Assembly: GCF_000472925.1 (NCBI RefSeq) | Contig: NZ_AXAS01000012.1 | Coordinates: 62,001 to 126,000, forward strand | Origin: Bradyrhizobium sp. Ec3.3 | Lineage (GTDB): Bacteria > Pseudomonadota > Alphaproteobacteria > Rhizobiales > Xanthobacteraceae | Direction of reading: 5' to 3' | Length of the DNA stretch: 64,000 bases | Position numbers and translations under genes: made by a program | The notes under the pieces: model-generated | Told to the model about the DNA's origin: nothing | Seen by the model: only the letters and a program-made list of their open reading frames with translations | Databases searched by the model: none | Shown here: positions 36,871 through 46,353 of the stretch, piece by piece | Numbering within the stretch: the first letter of the stretch is position 1 | Layout: each line of letters starts with the position of its first letter

Positions 36871-37149
36871 CTATTGCCCGGCCCAGCCCGCGGTCACAGG
36901 CGGGGTGGCTTGCGGGCCCTTGGCCTGCGTCGGCGCATTGGCCAGACAGCGGCGCGCAGTCTCGATTTCCGCGTCCGTCGCGCCGTGGGATCGCGCCCAT
37001 GTCTCCGCGGCGGCTGCCGAATATTTCGCAACATAGTACCGCACGACGGTGCAGGAGGCGCGGCGAAACAGGCCGGGCTGCTGCTCAGCAGCCATTGCGT
37101 CCGGCGCCAGCGCAAGCAGCGCGGCGGATACCACGAATCCTCTGATCAT
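36871..37149 (-). CDS. Small secreted protein with two cysteines, unknown
   Basis: A 92-residue protein with a Sec signal (cleavage near AMAAE, residue 21). Two cysteines (33 and 68) could form a disulfide, and the tail is Pro/Thr-rich. No family recognised. GGGGA lies seven bases before ATG 37149. It follows recO on the same strand by 92 bp. Confidence 0.55.
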   Translation of the reverse strand: MIRGFVVSAALLALAPDAMAAEQQPGLFRRASCTVVRYYVAKYSAAAAETWARSHGATDAEIETARRCLANAPTQAKGPQATPPVTAGWAGQ

Positions 37150-37241
37150 CTGGATGTCCCCGGTGGAACCACCCCGGCCAACCCAGTTAGCGTGATTTGG
37201 TTCCCGGTTTCAATAGCCGATCGGGCAGAGCAGAGACGCGC

Positions 37242-37991
37242 TCATGGCGAGCTGATCGCCCTCGCCTGCTGCCGCGTCAGAGCATTGAGGAAGCCGCTTC
37301 TTGCGTCCGAATGCCCCTGCCCGCGCGGCTCCAGCACGTGGCGGAGCAGGAACAGGCCGGTGAGCCGAAAGCCATCCTGAAGGTCCTGGTCCGTGAGCTC
37401 GCTCGCCGCCTCGCCCTGCCGCAGGAACGGTGGCAGGCGCAACAGCCGGTCGCGCCACGGCTCGCCGGCGGAGCGCGACACCGCGCCGCCGGATTTCGGC
37501 GAGACGTAGATCAGATCCGTGGTCTCGCCGGTCACCGCGCAATTCTCCAGCGCGAGGCCGAAGCCGAGTTCGGCGAGCATCGCGAGCTCGAAATGGATGA
37601 TGTGCACGGCCGCCCCGCCGATGTCGTCGAAGTCATCGAGGGCGTGCTCGAGCTGCGCAAAGATCTCCTCATGCGGATCGCGCTCGGGCAACAGCCGCGC
37701 CAGCGAGGCAAGATGCGTGACGCCATAAACGCCGTGCGAGGACGCAAGCAGCTCCGCAGCCCGCAACCGCAGGCCCTCGATCGCATAGGTGCCCAGATGC
37801 TCGTCCAGCCGCGCCCGCCACACCGCGCGCACGCTGTTGCCGGGCTGGAGCAGCGGCCGCATCCGCGAACTGGCGCCGCCGCGCGCGAGCCCGAGATGCC
37901 GGCCGTGGGCGCGCGTCAGAAGCTCGACGATGGCGCTGGTCTCGCCATGCCGCCGCACCCCCAGCACGATGCCGTCGTCGGTCCATTCCAT
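37242..37991 (-). CDS. recO: DNA repair protein RecO
   Basis: A 249-residue recombination mediator that helps RecR load RecA onto SSB-coated single-stranded DNA. The N-terminal OB-fold begins [17 protein letters not shown] and the region [16 protein letters not shown] is typical of RecO. The C-terminal zinc-binding cysteine cluster of many RecO proteins is reduced here. The chosen ATG at 37991 excludes an upstream frame that runs through a palindromic repeat. It stands downstream of era as in most alphaproteobacteria. Confidence 0.92.
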   Translation of the reverse strand: MEWTDDGIVLGVRRHGETSAIVELLTRAHGRHLGLARGGASSRMRPLLQPGNSVRAVWRARLDEHLGTYAIEGLRLRAAELLASSHGVYGVTHLASLARLLPERDPHEEIFAQLEHALDDFDDIGGAAVHIIHFELAMLAELGFGLALENCAVTGETTDLIYVSPKSGGAVSRSAGEPWRDRLLRLPPFLRQGEAASELTDQDLQDGFRLTGLFLLRHVLEPRGQGHSDARSGFLNALTRQQARAISSP

Positions 37992-38020
37992 GGCAACGAG
38001 CTTACCGTATTTCGCGGAAC

Positions 38021-38124
38021 CGTAGGGTGGGCAAAGCGAAGCGTGCCCACTGATTTGATCGATCAACACACGGCCAGTTGCGGTGGGCACGGCGCGCGAA
38101 AAGCGCGCCTTTGCCCTCCCTACG
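38021..38124. repeat. Palindromic intergenic repeat (GTAGGGTGGGCAAAG family)
   Basis: Left arm CGTAGGGTGGGCAAAGCGAAG...GTGCCCAC and right arm GTGGGCAC...GCCTTTGCCCTCCCTACG pair over most of about 100 bp between recO and the upstream 126-residue membrane-protein gene. It is recalled as a frequent Bradyrhizobium repeat. It could form a strong RNA hairpin between the two genes. Confidence 0.8.
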
Positions 38125-38129
38125 CATCT

Positions 38130-38510
38130 CTAGGCGTTGAACCAGCCCTGCGCGTCGCCGGTGAAGGAGAAATACAAGCCGATCGTCGTCAGCACGCAGG
38201 ACACGATCTCGATGCCGCTGTCGAGCTCGATGCCCTTCTCGCCGATGATCTGCGTAAGCGAGATCACCGACAGCACGAGGGCCGCCGCCAGCACCCAGCG
38301 CGGCCAGTTCTTGCGCTTTTGTGCCGCCAGCCAGACGAAATAGACCAGCAGCAGGATCATCCCGCCGGCGATCAGCGTCGCGGTCGTGATCATCTGGTCC
38401 GTCATGTCGGGGTTCGGCGTGCGGTCCTGGAACGCAACCGACAGCGCATCCAGCATCAGCGATGCGTAAAGCAGCACTTCGAAGCGCAGGACGTTGCGGG
38501 GCACGCTCAT
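38130..38510 (-). CDS. Small membrane protein between era and recO, unknown
   Basis: A 126-residue protein with about four hydrophobic segments and no recognised domain. ATG 38510 gives MSVPRNVLRFEVLLYASLML. It lies 22 bp after era and is probably in the same transcript. Confidence 0.65.
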   Translation of the reverse strand: MSVPRNVLRFEVLLYASLMLDALSVAFQDRTPNPDMTDQMITTATLIAGGMILLLVYFVWLAAQKRKNWPRWVLAAALVLSVISLTQIIGEKGIELDSGIEIVSCVLTTIGLYFSFTGDAQGWFNA

Positions 38511-38532
38511 CACCAACCCATCTTCTTCTTGT

Positions 38533-39462
38533 TCATTCTTTGGGGAATTCCAGGCCCATTTCCCGATAGCGGTCGGGATCGTCGCCCCAGTTCTCGCGCA
38601 CCTTGACGAACAGGAAGAGATGCACGGGCACATCCAGGATCTGCATCAGCTCCTTGCGCGAGTCCGCGCCGATCGACTTGATGGTGGCGCCGCCCTTGCC
38701 GAGCACGATCTTGCGCTGGCTTTCGCGCTCGACGAAGATCGTCTGCTCGATGCGCACCGAGTTGTCCTTGCGCTCTTCCCATTTGTCGGTCTCGACCGTG
38801 GACTGGTAGGGCAATTCCTGGTGCAGCTTCTGATAGATCTTTTCGCGCGTGATCTCGGCCGCAAGCTGCCGCATCGGCGCGTCCGACATCTGGTCCTCGG
38901 GGTAAAGGAAGGGACCAGCCGGCACCATCTCCGCAAGCGTCGTGCGAATGTCGTCGACGCCGTCGCCCGAGATCGCCGAGATCATGAAGGTCCTGGCAAA
39001 CGGCATGCGCTCATTGGCGGCCTGCGCCAGCGCCAGCAGCTTCTCGCGCTGGACCAGGTCGACCTTGTTGATCACCAGGATCTTCTCGTGATTGACGCTC
39101 GCGGCCTTGGTGAGGATCGCCTCGGCCTCCTCGTCGATGCCGGTCTTGGCGTCGAGCAGCACGCAGACGAGATCGGCGTCATGCGCGCCGCTCCAGGCGG
39201 TCGACACCATGGCGCGGTCGAGCCGCCGCTTCGGCGAGAAGATGCCTGGCGTATCGACCAGAATCACTTGCGCATTGTCCTCGATGACGATGCCGCGGAT
39301 CAGCGCCCGCGTCGTCTGCACCTTGCGCGAGACGATCGTGACCTTGGCACCGACCAGCGCATTGACCAGGGTTGACTTGCCCACATTGGGGGCGCCGATC
39401 AGCGCCACGAAGCCGCAGCGTGTGGCCGGCGGCGTCGCCGCATTGCTCGCCTCAGCCGTCAT
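38533..39462 (-). CDS. era: Ribosome-assembly GTPase Era
   Basis: A 309-residue GTPase that binds 16S rRNA and helps 30S maturation. G1 is GAPNVGKST (23-31), G3 is DTPG, G4 is NKVD, and the C-terminal KH domain contains IVLGKGGATIKSIG. ATG 39462 overlaps the rnc end by 11 bp; in-frame TTG and GTG codons lie further upstream without better support. The rnc-era pair is conserved. Confidence 0.96.
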   Translation of the reverse strand: MTAEASNAATPPATRCGFVALIGAPNVGKSTLVNALVGAKVTIVSRKVQTTRALIRGIVIEDNAQVILVDTPGIFSPKRRLDRAMVSTAWSGAHDADLVCVLLDAKTGIDEEAEAILTKAASVNHEKILVINKVDLVQREKLLALAQAANERMPFARTFMISAISGDGVDDIRTTLAEMVPAGPFLYPEDQMSDAPMRQLAAEITREKIYQKLHQELPYQSTVETDKWEERKDNSVRIEQTIFVERESQRKIVLGKGGATIKSIGADSRKELMQILDVPVHLFLFVKVRENWGDDPDRYREMGLEFPKE

Positions 39463-40267
39463 TGCCACCGCCAACGCCTTCGCGTTCGATCATGACGGAG
39501 GCCGCGACCTTCTCCGCCGCGCGCTTGCTGCCGCCGATGCCTTCCGCCGATGCCAGCCCAGGCAGATCCACGGCGACGCGGAACTGCGGATCGTGATGAG
39601 GCCCGGTGCGCTCGACCTCGCGATAAACCGGCGTCGGCAAGCCCTTCCCCTGCGCCCATTCCTGGAGCACGGTCTTGGGGTCGCGCAGCGGCCGCCGCGG
39701 CTTGTGCATGCGCTCGGTCCAGTTTCGCTTGACGAACTCGGCCGCGGCCGCATGCCCACCGTCGAGATAGATGGCGCCGATCACGGCTTCGCAGATGTCG
39801 CCGAGCACGGATTTGCGCAAGCGGGCGTCGGCGGCGGGACCGACACTACCAAGCTTGATGTCCTCGACGAGGCCAAGCAACTTCGCAACGTCAGCGCAAC
39901 TCTCCTTGCGCACGAGCTCGGCGAGCCGCTTGGACAGCTCGCCTTCATCGGCGCTCGGGAAGGCGTGATAGAGCATGTCGGACACGACGAGCCCGAGCAC
40001 GTGGTCGCCGAGGAATTCCAGCCGCTGGTAGCTGTCGCCGCGCTTGCGTCCCGACTTGAGGGCAGAGACGTGCGTGATCGCCTGGATGAGCAGGTTCGGA
40101 TCGGCGAAATTGTGCCCGATGCGCGCCTCGAGCGCCGCGTTCGCGCCCTTGGCCTTGCCGCTCCTCGCCCGCTTCTTCTTTGCGGGAGCTTTGGGAGCAG
40201 CTTCGGCGTCAGGGCTCGCAGCGGCCTCGATCGGTTGGATTGTGATGTCCTTGGCTTCGTCTTTCAT
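39452..40267 (-). CDS. rnc: Ribonuclease III
   Basis: A 271-residue double-strand-specific RNase that processes rRNA and mRNA. The signature RLEFLGDHVL is at 82-91 with catalytic Glu84 and Asp88, and further metal ligands follow in the GDICEAVIGAIYLD region. A dsRNA-binding domain fills the last 70 residues. About 40 extra Ala/Lys-rich N-terminal residues exceed the usual length. Its ATG overlaps the lepB stop as ATGA. Confidence 0.96.
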   Translation of the reverse strand: MKDEAKDITIQPIEAAASPDAEAAPKAPAKKKRARSGKAKGANAALEARIGHNFADPNLLIQAITHVSALKSGRKRGDSYQRLEFLGDHVLGLVVSDMLYHAFPSADEGELSKRLAELVRKESCADVAKLLGLVEDIKLGSVGPAADARLRKSVLGDICEAVIGAIYLDGGHAAAAEFVKRNWTERMHKPRRPLRDPKTVLQEWAQGKGLPTPVYREVERTGPHHDPQFRVAVDLPGLASAEGIGGSKRAAEKVAASVMIEREGVGGGNDG

Positions 40268-41025
40268 CGGACGATTTTGAACATTCGGTTCCAGCGCACC
40301 GCCCAGGGCCAGCGCCAGAACATCCAGGCGTGCTCGCCTTCGGCGATGGAGAAGAAAATCATCTGGGCACGGCCGATCAGGTTCTCCTGCGGCACGTAGC
40401 CCACCGCCGACTGCACGCGGCTGTCGGTCGAGTTGTCACGGTTGTCGCCCATCATGAAGAAGTGGCCGGCCGGCACGGTGTAGACGTTGGTATTGTCGTA
40501 GAAGCCGTTGTCGACGCAGTCGAGCGTCTCATAGGTGACGCCGTTCGGCAGCGTCTCCTTCCAGCGCTTCACCCGCGCGGTAGCATCCGACGAGCCGCAG
40601 GGGTCTTCGCCGACGAAGTCGCTCAGGCGTTCGCGCTGCACCGGCACGTCGTTGATGTAGAGCAGCCCTTCCTTCATCTGGACGCGGTCGCCGGGCAGCC
40701 CGATCACGCGCTTGATGTAGTCGGTGGTGTCGTCCTTGGGCAGACGGAAGACGACGATGTCGCCGCGGTTCGGGTCCGAGCCGAAGACGCGTCCCGAGAA
40801 CAGCGGCGGCGAGAACGGGATCGAGTAATGGCTATAGCCGTAGGAATATTTCGACACGAACAGGTAATCGCCGACGAGCAGCGTCGCCTTCATCGAGCCG
40901 GAGGGAATATTGAACGGCTGGAACAGGAAGGTGCGGATCACCAGCGCGATCAGGAGAGCGTGGATGACGACCCGGACCGTTTCGCCGAGGCCGCTCTCAG
41001 ATTTGGTTCCTGAAGTCACGCTCAT
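40264..41025 (-). CDS. lepB: Signal peptidase I
   Basis: A 253-residue inner-membrane protease that removes Sec and Tat signal peptides. Nucleophile Ser44 lies in NIPSGSM after one N-terminal anchor, and the general-base Lys105 lies in DYIKRVIGLPGD. The GDNRDNS box is present near residue 210. ATG 41025 has GGGAA six bases upstream. It heads the lepB-rnc-era run. Confidence 0.95.
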   Translation of the reverse strand: MSVTSGTKSESGLGETVRVVIHALLIALVIRTFLFQPFNIPSGSMKATLLVGDYLFVSKYSYGYSHYSIPFSPPLFSGRVFGSDPNRGDIVVFRLPKDDTTDYIKRVIGLPGDRVQMKEGLLYINDVPVQRERLSDFVGEDPCGSSDATARVKRWKETLPNGVTYETLDCVDNGFYDNTNVYTVPAGHFFMMGDNRDNSTDSRVQSAVGYVPQENLIGRAQMIFFSIAEGEHAWMFWRWPWAVRWNRMFKIVR

Positions 41026-41275
41026 TGCTTTCCCAATTCCGGTCCCGCGGTCACGGAACGCCCGTTCCCGCGCATAGCCCCGTCGCTTTGCGGCGTAAGG
41101 AGATTGTCCTGATTCTGATAGTGGGGGCCAATTCCGGCGTAAAGCCGAATTCGCCCCGGCTGATTTGTGCCGGCGAACTTTTAGACGGTTGTCAGCAGCC
41201 ACGCAATCAAGGGGCGCATCAACAATATATAAGTCATTGAATTTATTATATTACTTTAATTCTTCGGCCGACAGA

Positions 41276-41695
41276 TCAAGGTTTCGCCAGCGGCACCGCT
41301 GAAATGACGACGAAGGCCTGGGCGAGCGGCCAGTCGTCGGTGATCGACAGGTCGATCCGCGCTTCGAAGCCCTCCGGCGTCAGCGCGTTCAACCGGGCCA
41401 GCGCACCGCCGGTCAGTTGCATGGTCGGCCGCCCCCCGGGCAGGTTGACCACCCCCATGTCGCGCCACCAGACGCCGCGCCTGATGCCGGTCCCGAGCGC
41501 CTTGGAGCAGGCCTCCTTGGCGGCGAAGCGCTTGGCATAGGTCGCGACCACCATCTTCTCGCTCTTGGCGCGGCGCTCCGCCTTGGCACGTTCGGCCTCG
41601 GTGAAGATGCGGTCGAGAAAGCGCTCGCCATGGCGTTCGATCACCTTGGCGACGCGGGTGATGTCGATCAGGTCGGAGCCGATGCCGATGATCAT
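41276..41695 (-). CDS. acpS: Holo-[acyl-carrier-protein] synthase
   Basis: A 139-residue 4'-phosphopantetheinyl transferase that activates acyl carrier protein. Metal ligands Asp8 (GSDLIDI) and Glu61 ([14 protein letters not shown]) are present, and length fits the AcpS type. ATG 41695 overlaps the pdxJ stop as ATGA, so the two are translationally coupled. The region downstream to lepB is AT-rich and may hold the lepB promoter. Confidence 0.94.
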   Translation of the reverse strand: MIIGIGSDLIDITRVAKVIERHGERFLDRIFTEAERAKAERRAKSEKMVVATYAKRFAAKEACSKALGTGIRRGVWWRDMGVVNLPGGRPTMQLTGGALARLNALTPEGFEARIDLSITDDWPLAQAFVVISAVPLAKP

Positions 41696-42444
41696 GCCCT
41701 GCTCCGGCCGCGGTCCATCGCGGCGCGCATGCTGCGCACCGTTTCGGCAAGGCCGACGAACAGCGCCTCGCCGATCATGTAATAGCCGATGTTCAGCTCG
41801 ATGATTTCGGGGAGGCCTGCGATCTTCTCCGCCGTCGCATAATCGAGCCCGTGGCCGGCGTGGACCTCGAGACCTGCAGCGCGGGCCAGCCTGGCGCCGG
41901 CCACGATGCGCTGCCATTCGGCCTCGGCCTTGTCGGTGTGTCCGTCGACGACGGCGTCGCACCAGGCACCGGTGTGGATCTCGATCACCGGCGCGCGCAG
42001 CCGCGCCGCCATCTCGATCTGCTGGGGGTCGGCGGCGATGAACAGCGACACGCGGATGCCGGCGTCGTTCAGCCGAGCGATGAAAGGCGCGAGCGCATTG
42101 TGCTGTCCGACCACATCGAGCCCGCCTTCGGTCGTCACCTCCTGGCGGCGCTCCGGCACCAGGCACACCGCATGCGGCTTGGTGGCGAGCGAGATGCGCA
42201 TCATGTCGTCGGTCGCCGCCATCTCGAAGTTCAGAGGCTTGGAGATTTCCGCCTTCAGCCGCGCCATGTCCTCGTCGCGGATATGCCGGCGATCTTCGCG
42301 CAAGTGTGCGGTGATGCCATCGGCGCCGGCCTCGATCGCCACCAAAGCAGCGCGCACCGGATCGGGATTGCGGCCGCCCCGCGCGTTACGCAGGGTCGCG
42401 ACATGGTCGACATTGACGCCGAGGCGAAGCGGAGGAACGGGCAT
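41692..42444 (-). CDS. pdxJ: Pyridoxine 5'-phosphate synthase
   Basis: A 250-residue TIM-barrel enzyme that condenses 3-hydroxy-1-aminoacetone phosphate with deoxyxylulose 5-phosphate in vitamin B6 synthesis. The motifs [17 protein letters not shown] at the start and [11 protein letters not shown] are intact. I chose ATG 42444, which gives the usual [11 protein letters not shown] start; a GTG at 42456 is in frame but no ribosome site separates them. It lies 39 bp after rel. Confidence 0.94.
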   Translation of the reverse strand: MPVPPLRLGVNVDHVATLRNARGGRNPDPVRAALVAIEAGADGITAHLREDRRHIRDEDMARLKAEISKPLNFEMAATDDMMRISLATKPHAVCLVPERRQEVTTEGGLDVVGQHNALAPFIARLNDAGIRVSLFIAADPQQIEMAARLRAPVIEIHTGAWCDAVVDGHTDKAEAEWQRIVAGARLARAAGLEVHAGHGLDYATAEKIAGLPEIIELNIGYYMIGEALFVGLAETVRSMRAAMDRGRSRA

Positions 42445-42483
42445 GGCGAGGCTCACGTAGTCGGAGGGACAGGCAAACTCGGC

Positions 42484-44769
42484 CTATCCATTAACACGTT
42501 CGACGCGCGCGACGACCGCCTTCGCGCGCAACTGGGCTATGATCGCGCTCAGGTGCTTCAGGTCGTACACCTCGAGATCGATGGTCGTCTCGGTGAAATC
42601 CGGCGAGCGGCGCTGCATGCTGATATTGTCGATGTTGCCGTCGTGCTCGGCGATCACGGTCGCGATCTGCGCGAGCGCGCCGGGCTCGTTGACGTTCTCG
42701 ACCTTGATGCGGGCCGGGAAGCGCTGCGGAGTGGTGTCCTCGATGTCCCAGCGTACGTCGAGCCAGCGCTCCGGCTCCTCCTCGAAATCCTTCAGGGCCG
42801 GCGACTGGATCGGATAGATGGTGATGCCCTCGCCCGGCGTGACGATGCCGACAATACGGTCGCCAGGCACGGCGCCGCCGTTCGGCGCGAACTTCACCGG
42901 CAGGTCGGAATTGATGCCGCGGATCGGGATCGCGGTCGGGGGGCGCGGCGTCCCCGGCACCACGGTCTCCTTGAGCTTGGCGGCCAGCCCCTTCTTGGCG
43001 TAGCGCCCGACCCGCTCTTCCTTGTAGTCGGGATACATGGCCCGCGCGACGTCGGAGGCCTTGATCTCGCCTCGGCCGACCGCCGCCATCACGTCCTCGA
43101 TCGAGGAGCGGGCAAGGCGCGGCAGCGCCCCCTTCAGCTTGTCGTCGGCGTAGTCGATTTTGGCACGTTCGAACAGGCGCTCGACGATACGCCGGCCGAG
43201 GCCGGCATATTGGTCGCGGACTGCGGTACGGGTAGCACGCCGGATCGCCGCGCGCGCCTTGCCGGTTACGGCAAGCGATTCCCAGGCCGATGGCGGCGCC
43301 GATTGTGCCTCCGAGGTCAGAACCTCGACCTCGTCGCCGTTCTGCAGTTCCGAGGACAGCGGCGCGAACTTGCCGTTGATCTTGCAACCCACGGCGCTGT
43401 TGCCGACGTCGGTGTGCACCGCATAGGCAAAGTCGATCACATTGGCATGGCGCGGCAGCGCGATCAGCTTGCCCTTCGGGGTGAAGCAGAACACCTGGTC
43501 GTGGAACAGTTCGAGCTTGGTGTGCTCGAGGAATTCCTCGGGATTGGTGCTCTCGGAAAGAATTCCGACGGTATGGCGCAGCCAGGCAAACGCATTGGAC
43601 TCGCGCTTCAGGAACTCCGTCGGCGAGCCGACGCCCTCCTTGTAGAAGACGTGCGCGGCGATGCCGCGCTCGGCGATCTGGTCCATTTCCTCGGTGCGGA
43701 TCTGGAGCTCGACGCGCTGGTTTCCGGGGCCGATCACCGTGGTGTGGATCGAGCGATAGTCGTTCTGCTTGGGCGTCGAGATGTAGTCCTTGAAACGGCC
43801 GGGCACGACAGGCCAGGTGGTGTGGACGATGCCGAGCGCGCGGTAGCAGGCCTCGACGTCGTTGACCACGACACGGAAGCCGAAGATGTCGGACAATTGC
43901 TCGAAGCCGACCGACTTGCGCTCCATCTTGGTCCAGATCGAGAACGGCTTCTTGCGGCGACCGTAGACGCGCGCGCCAAGGCCCCTGTGGCGCAGATTGT
44001 TCGAGAGCTGAGCCTCGATCTCGCCGATCAGATTGCGGTTGCGCTCGGCCAGCGCATCGAGCCGCTGCATCACCACGTTGTAGGCTTCGGGATCGAGGGT
44101 GCGGAAGGACAGGTCCTCCAGCTCCTCACGCATCTCCTGCATACCCATGCGGCCCGCCAGCGGCGCGTAGATGTCGAGCGTCTCCTCGGCGATCCGGCGG
44201 CGCGATGCCGGCGGCACGAATTCCAGCGTGCGCATGTTGTGCAGGCGGTCGGCGAGCTTGACCAGGAGGACGCGAACGTCGTCCGCGATCGCCAGCAGGA
44301 GCTTGCGCAGGTTCTCGGCCTGCTTGGCCTCGCGCGATACCAGCTCCAGCCGCTTCAGCTTGGTCAGGCCCTCGACCAGCGCACCGATCTCGGGGCCGAA
44401 GATCTGGTCGATCTCGGCGCGGGTCGCCTCGGTGTCCTCGATCGTGTCGTGCAATAGCGCCGCCACGATAGTGGCGTCGTCGAGCTTCAGGTCGGTGAGG
44501 ATCGCCGCCACTTCGAGCGGATGGGAGAAGTAGGGGTCGCCCGAGGCGCGCGTCTGCGAGCCGTGCGCCTTCATGGCGTAGACATAGGCGCGGTTCAGCA
44601 GGTCTTCGTTGGTGTTCGGGTTGTAGGACCTGACGCGCTCGACGAGGTCATATTGCCGCATCATGCGCGCCCGCGGCTTTGAGGGCCGTGCCGTCGGCGC
44701 AGTCGGGGCCACGGCGACCGACTCGGTCGCGGCCTCCATCTGCGTAAATTTACGACGCCGATACACCAT
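42484..44769 (-). CDS. rel: Bifunctional (p)ppGpp synthetase/hydrolase (RSH)
   Basis: A 761-residue stringent-response enzyme. The hydrolase HD domain has His83, HD at 107-108 (LLHDTIED) and a later LADRLHNMRT. The synthetase domain contains the KPFSIWTKM, DIFGFRV, YRSIHTTV and ELQIRT blocks. TGS, helical and ACT domains fill the C-terminal half. A 36-residue N-terminal extension precedes MMRQYDLVERV, which may be the true start. Alphaproteobacteria normally have one bifunctional RSH, as here. Confidence 0.95.
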   Translation of the reverse strand: MVYRRRKFTQMEAATESVAVAPTAPTARPSKPRARMMRQYDLVERVRSYNPNTNEDLLNRAYVYAMKAHGSQTRASGDPYFSHPLEVAAILTDLKLDDATIVAALLHDTIEDTEATRAEIDQIFGPEIGALVEGLTKLKRLELVSREAKQAENLRKLLLAIADDVRVLLVKLADRLHNMRTLEFVPPASRRRIAEETLDIYAPLAGRMGMQEMREELEDLSFRTLDPEAYNVVMQRLDALAERNRNLIGEIEAQLSNNLRHRGLGARVYGRRKKPFSIWTKMERKSVGFEQLSDIFGFRVVVNDVEACYRALGIVHTTWPVVPGRFKDYISTPKQNDYRSIHTTVIGPGNQRVELQIRTEEMDQIAERGIAAHVFYKEGVGSPTEFLKRESNAFAWLRHTVGILSESTNPEEFLEHTKLELFHDQVFCFTPKGKLIALPRHANVIDFAYAVHTDVGNSAVGCKINGKFAPLSSELQNGDEVEVLTSEAQSAPPSAWESLAVTGKARAAIRRATRTAVRDQYAGLGRRIVERLFERAKIDYADDKLKGALPRLARSSIEDVMAAVGRGEIKASDVARAMYPDYKEERVGRYAKKGLAAKLKETVVPGTPRPPTAIPIRGINSDLPVKFAPNGGAVPGDRIVGIVTPGEGITIYPIQSPALKDFEEEPERWLDVRWDIEDTTPQRFPARIKVENVNEPGALAQIATVIAEHDGNIDNISMQRRSPDFTETTIDLEVYDLKHLSAIIAQLRAKAVVARVERVNG

Positions 44770-44923
44770 CTCTGCCCGCGTCTTCCTGCCTTCAAACGAA
44801 CCAGGAAATGGCCCGTTGTATACATCCTAGCGCCGATCGTGCGCGTGTCCGACACAATCGGAAACGGCGCTCGCAAGCGCGCTCTGCTAGCGCTATGGTA
44901 ACCACGAAAAGGTCAACAAAAGC

Positions 44924-44951
44924 AAAGGCCCGAACGCGGGTTCGGGCCTTT
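44924..44951 (-). terminator. Intrinsic terminator of rpoZ
   Basis: A 12-bp perfect stem AAAGGCCCGAAC/GTTCGGGCCTTT with a 4-base loop lies 38 bp after the rpoZ stop. On the minus strand it is followed by TTTGCTTTTG, a U-rich tail, so it should end transcription before rel. Confidence 0.85.
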
Positions 44952-44989
44952 GATGAAATCAAAATTTCGTCGGCGCGGCGCGAGAACGA

Positions 44990-45382
44990 TTACTCGTCCT
45001 CCTCGGGCTGCTCCTCCGGCGGCGCCAGGCCCTCGAGGCCCTTCAGGAGCTCCTCTTCCGTCATGCGCTCGACAGCGACCTCGGTATCGTCGGCATCGAC
45101 GCTGGCGCCAGCGGAACCGATCAAAGGCACGGTATCGGGCTCAGGCTCATCCACCTCGACGAATTTCTGGAGCGAGTGGACCAGCTCCTCGCGCAGATCC
45201 TCTGGCGAAATGGTCTGGTCGGCAATTTCGCGCAAAGAGACAACGGGGTTCTTGTCGTTATCCCGGTCAACCGTTAGTTGTGAACCGGACGAAATCATGC
45301 GGGCGCGGTGGGCGGCCAGCAGGACGAGGTCAAACCGGTTGTCGACCTTGTCGATACAATCTTCTACGGTGACGCGAGCCAT
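44990..45382 (-). CDS. rpoZ: RNA polymerase omega subunit
   Basis: A 130-residue subunit that helps fold beta-prime and in many bacteria contributes to the ppGpp site. The [28 protein letters not shown] start is typical. The C-terminal half is an acidic tail longer than in E. coli. It lies upstream of the RSH gene, a conserved neighbour, but a terminator separates them. Confidence 0.95.
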   Translation of the reverse strand: MARVTVEDCIDKVDNRFDLVLLAAHRARMISSGSQLTVDRDNDKNPVVSLREIADQTISPEDLREELVHSLQKFVEVDEPEPDTVPLIGSAGASVDADDTEVAVERMTEEELLKGLEGLAPPEEQPEEDE

Positions 45383-45708
45383 TAGACTGTCGCTCCGCTC
45401 TTGGGTGGGTCAAAACATGTGGATGATGCGGGCTAGTTATAGAGGCCGGGGCGGTTTCGCAAGATCATTTTGTGATTTGGTCTCGCCAAACGCCTTGGTT
45501 AACCCCACATTGGGGCTAGAATCGGCATTTCCCGGGTCGCCAAGGAGGGCGGCACCGGACGGGCCGACCGCCATAACTATACCTTGGTTTGCCCCGACTT
45601 CTCCGGATTTACGGTTTCGGCGGGTTTTGGCAGCCTCTTGATCTGCGCGGATTGCTGCCGTCGCGCCAACAATAAACGATTGAACACGAACACTACGCGA
45701 GCAACTGA
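45383..45708. other. Divergent intergenic region rpoZ / NYN-domain gene
   Basis: The 326-bp stretch contains the promoters of rpoZ and of the NYN-domain gene. For rpoZ a weak candidate on the minus strand is TTGCGA (45462-45457), 15-bp spacer and TATAAC (45441-45436). No other element is clear. Confidence 0.5.
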
Positions 45709-46353
45709 ATGTCACCTTCTCCAACCAACAAGATCGCGCTCTTCATCGATGGGGCCAATCTGTACGCGACGGCAAAAACGTTGGGTTTCGATATCGATTA
45801 CAAGCGCCTGCTGAAGGAATTCCAGAGCCGGGGGACGCTTCTGCGTGCTTTCTACTACACCGCCATCATCGAGGATCAGGAATACTCCTCGATACGTCCC
45901 CTGATCGACTGGCTCGACTACAACGGCTACACCGTCGTCACCAAGGCCACGAAGGAATTCATCGACGCCAGCGGCCGCCGCAAGGTCAAGGGCAACATGG
46001 ATATCGAGCTTGCGGTGGATGCCATGGAACTCGCCGAACACATCGACCAGATGGTGCTGTTCTCCGGTGACGGCGATTTCCGTTCCCTGGTCGAAGCCGT
46101 GCAGCGCCGCGGTGTCCGCGTCACCGTCATCTCCACCATCGCCAGCCAGCCGCCAATGATCGCCGACGAGCTGCGCCGCCAAGCCGACGTCTTCACCGAC
46201 CTCGTCGAGCTCCAGTCCAAGCTTGGTCGCGACCCGTCCGAACGCCCGGCTCCGCGCGAGCGTGGCGACCGCGAAGCACGTCATCACGCCCCGCAGTTCC
46301 TCCAGCGCGCGACCACGATGGCGCCGAGGGGCGATGACGACTTCGAGGAGTGA
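45709..46353 (+). CDS. NYN-domain (LabA/DUF88-like) putative RNase
   Basis: A 214-residue protein with an N-terminal PIN-like NYN domain. The acidic metal-binding residues are in IALFIDGANL (Asp14), NMDIELAVDAM and FSGDGDF. The last 40 residues are a charged, probably disordered tail. Relatives act on RNA; a specific target is unknown. Its end overlaps the following glycosylase gene by 20 bp. ATG 45709 lacks a strong ribosome site. Confidence 0.85.
   Translation: MSPSPTNKIALFIDGANLYATAKTLGFDIDYKRLLKEFQSRGTLLRAFYYTAIIEDQEYSSIRPLIDWLDYNGYTVVTKATKEFIDASGRRKVKGNMDIELAVDAMELAEHIDQMVLFSGDGDFRSLVEAVQRRGVRVTVISTIASQPPMIADELRRQADVFTDLVELQSKLGRDPSERPAPRERGDREARHHAPQFLQRATTMAPRGDDDFEE

Noticed and set aside
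41851..44457. An 868-codon plus-strand open frame opposite rel/pdxJ
   Set aside because: It is antisense to two conserved genes with full motifs. No domain is visible in it.
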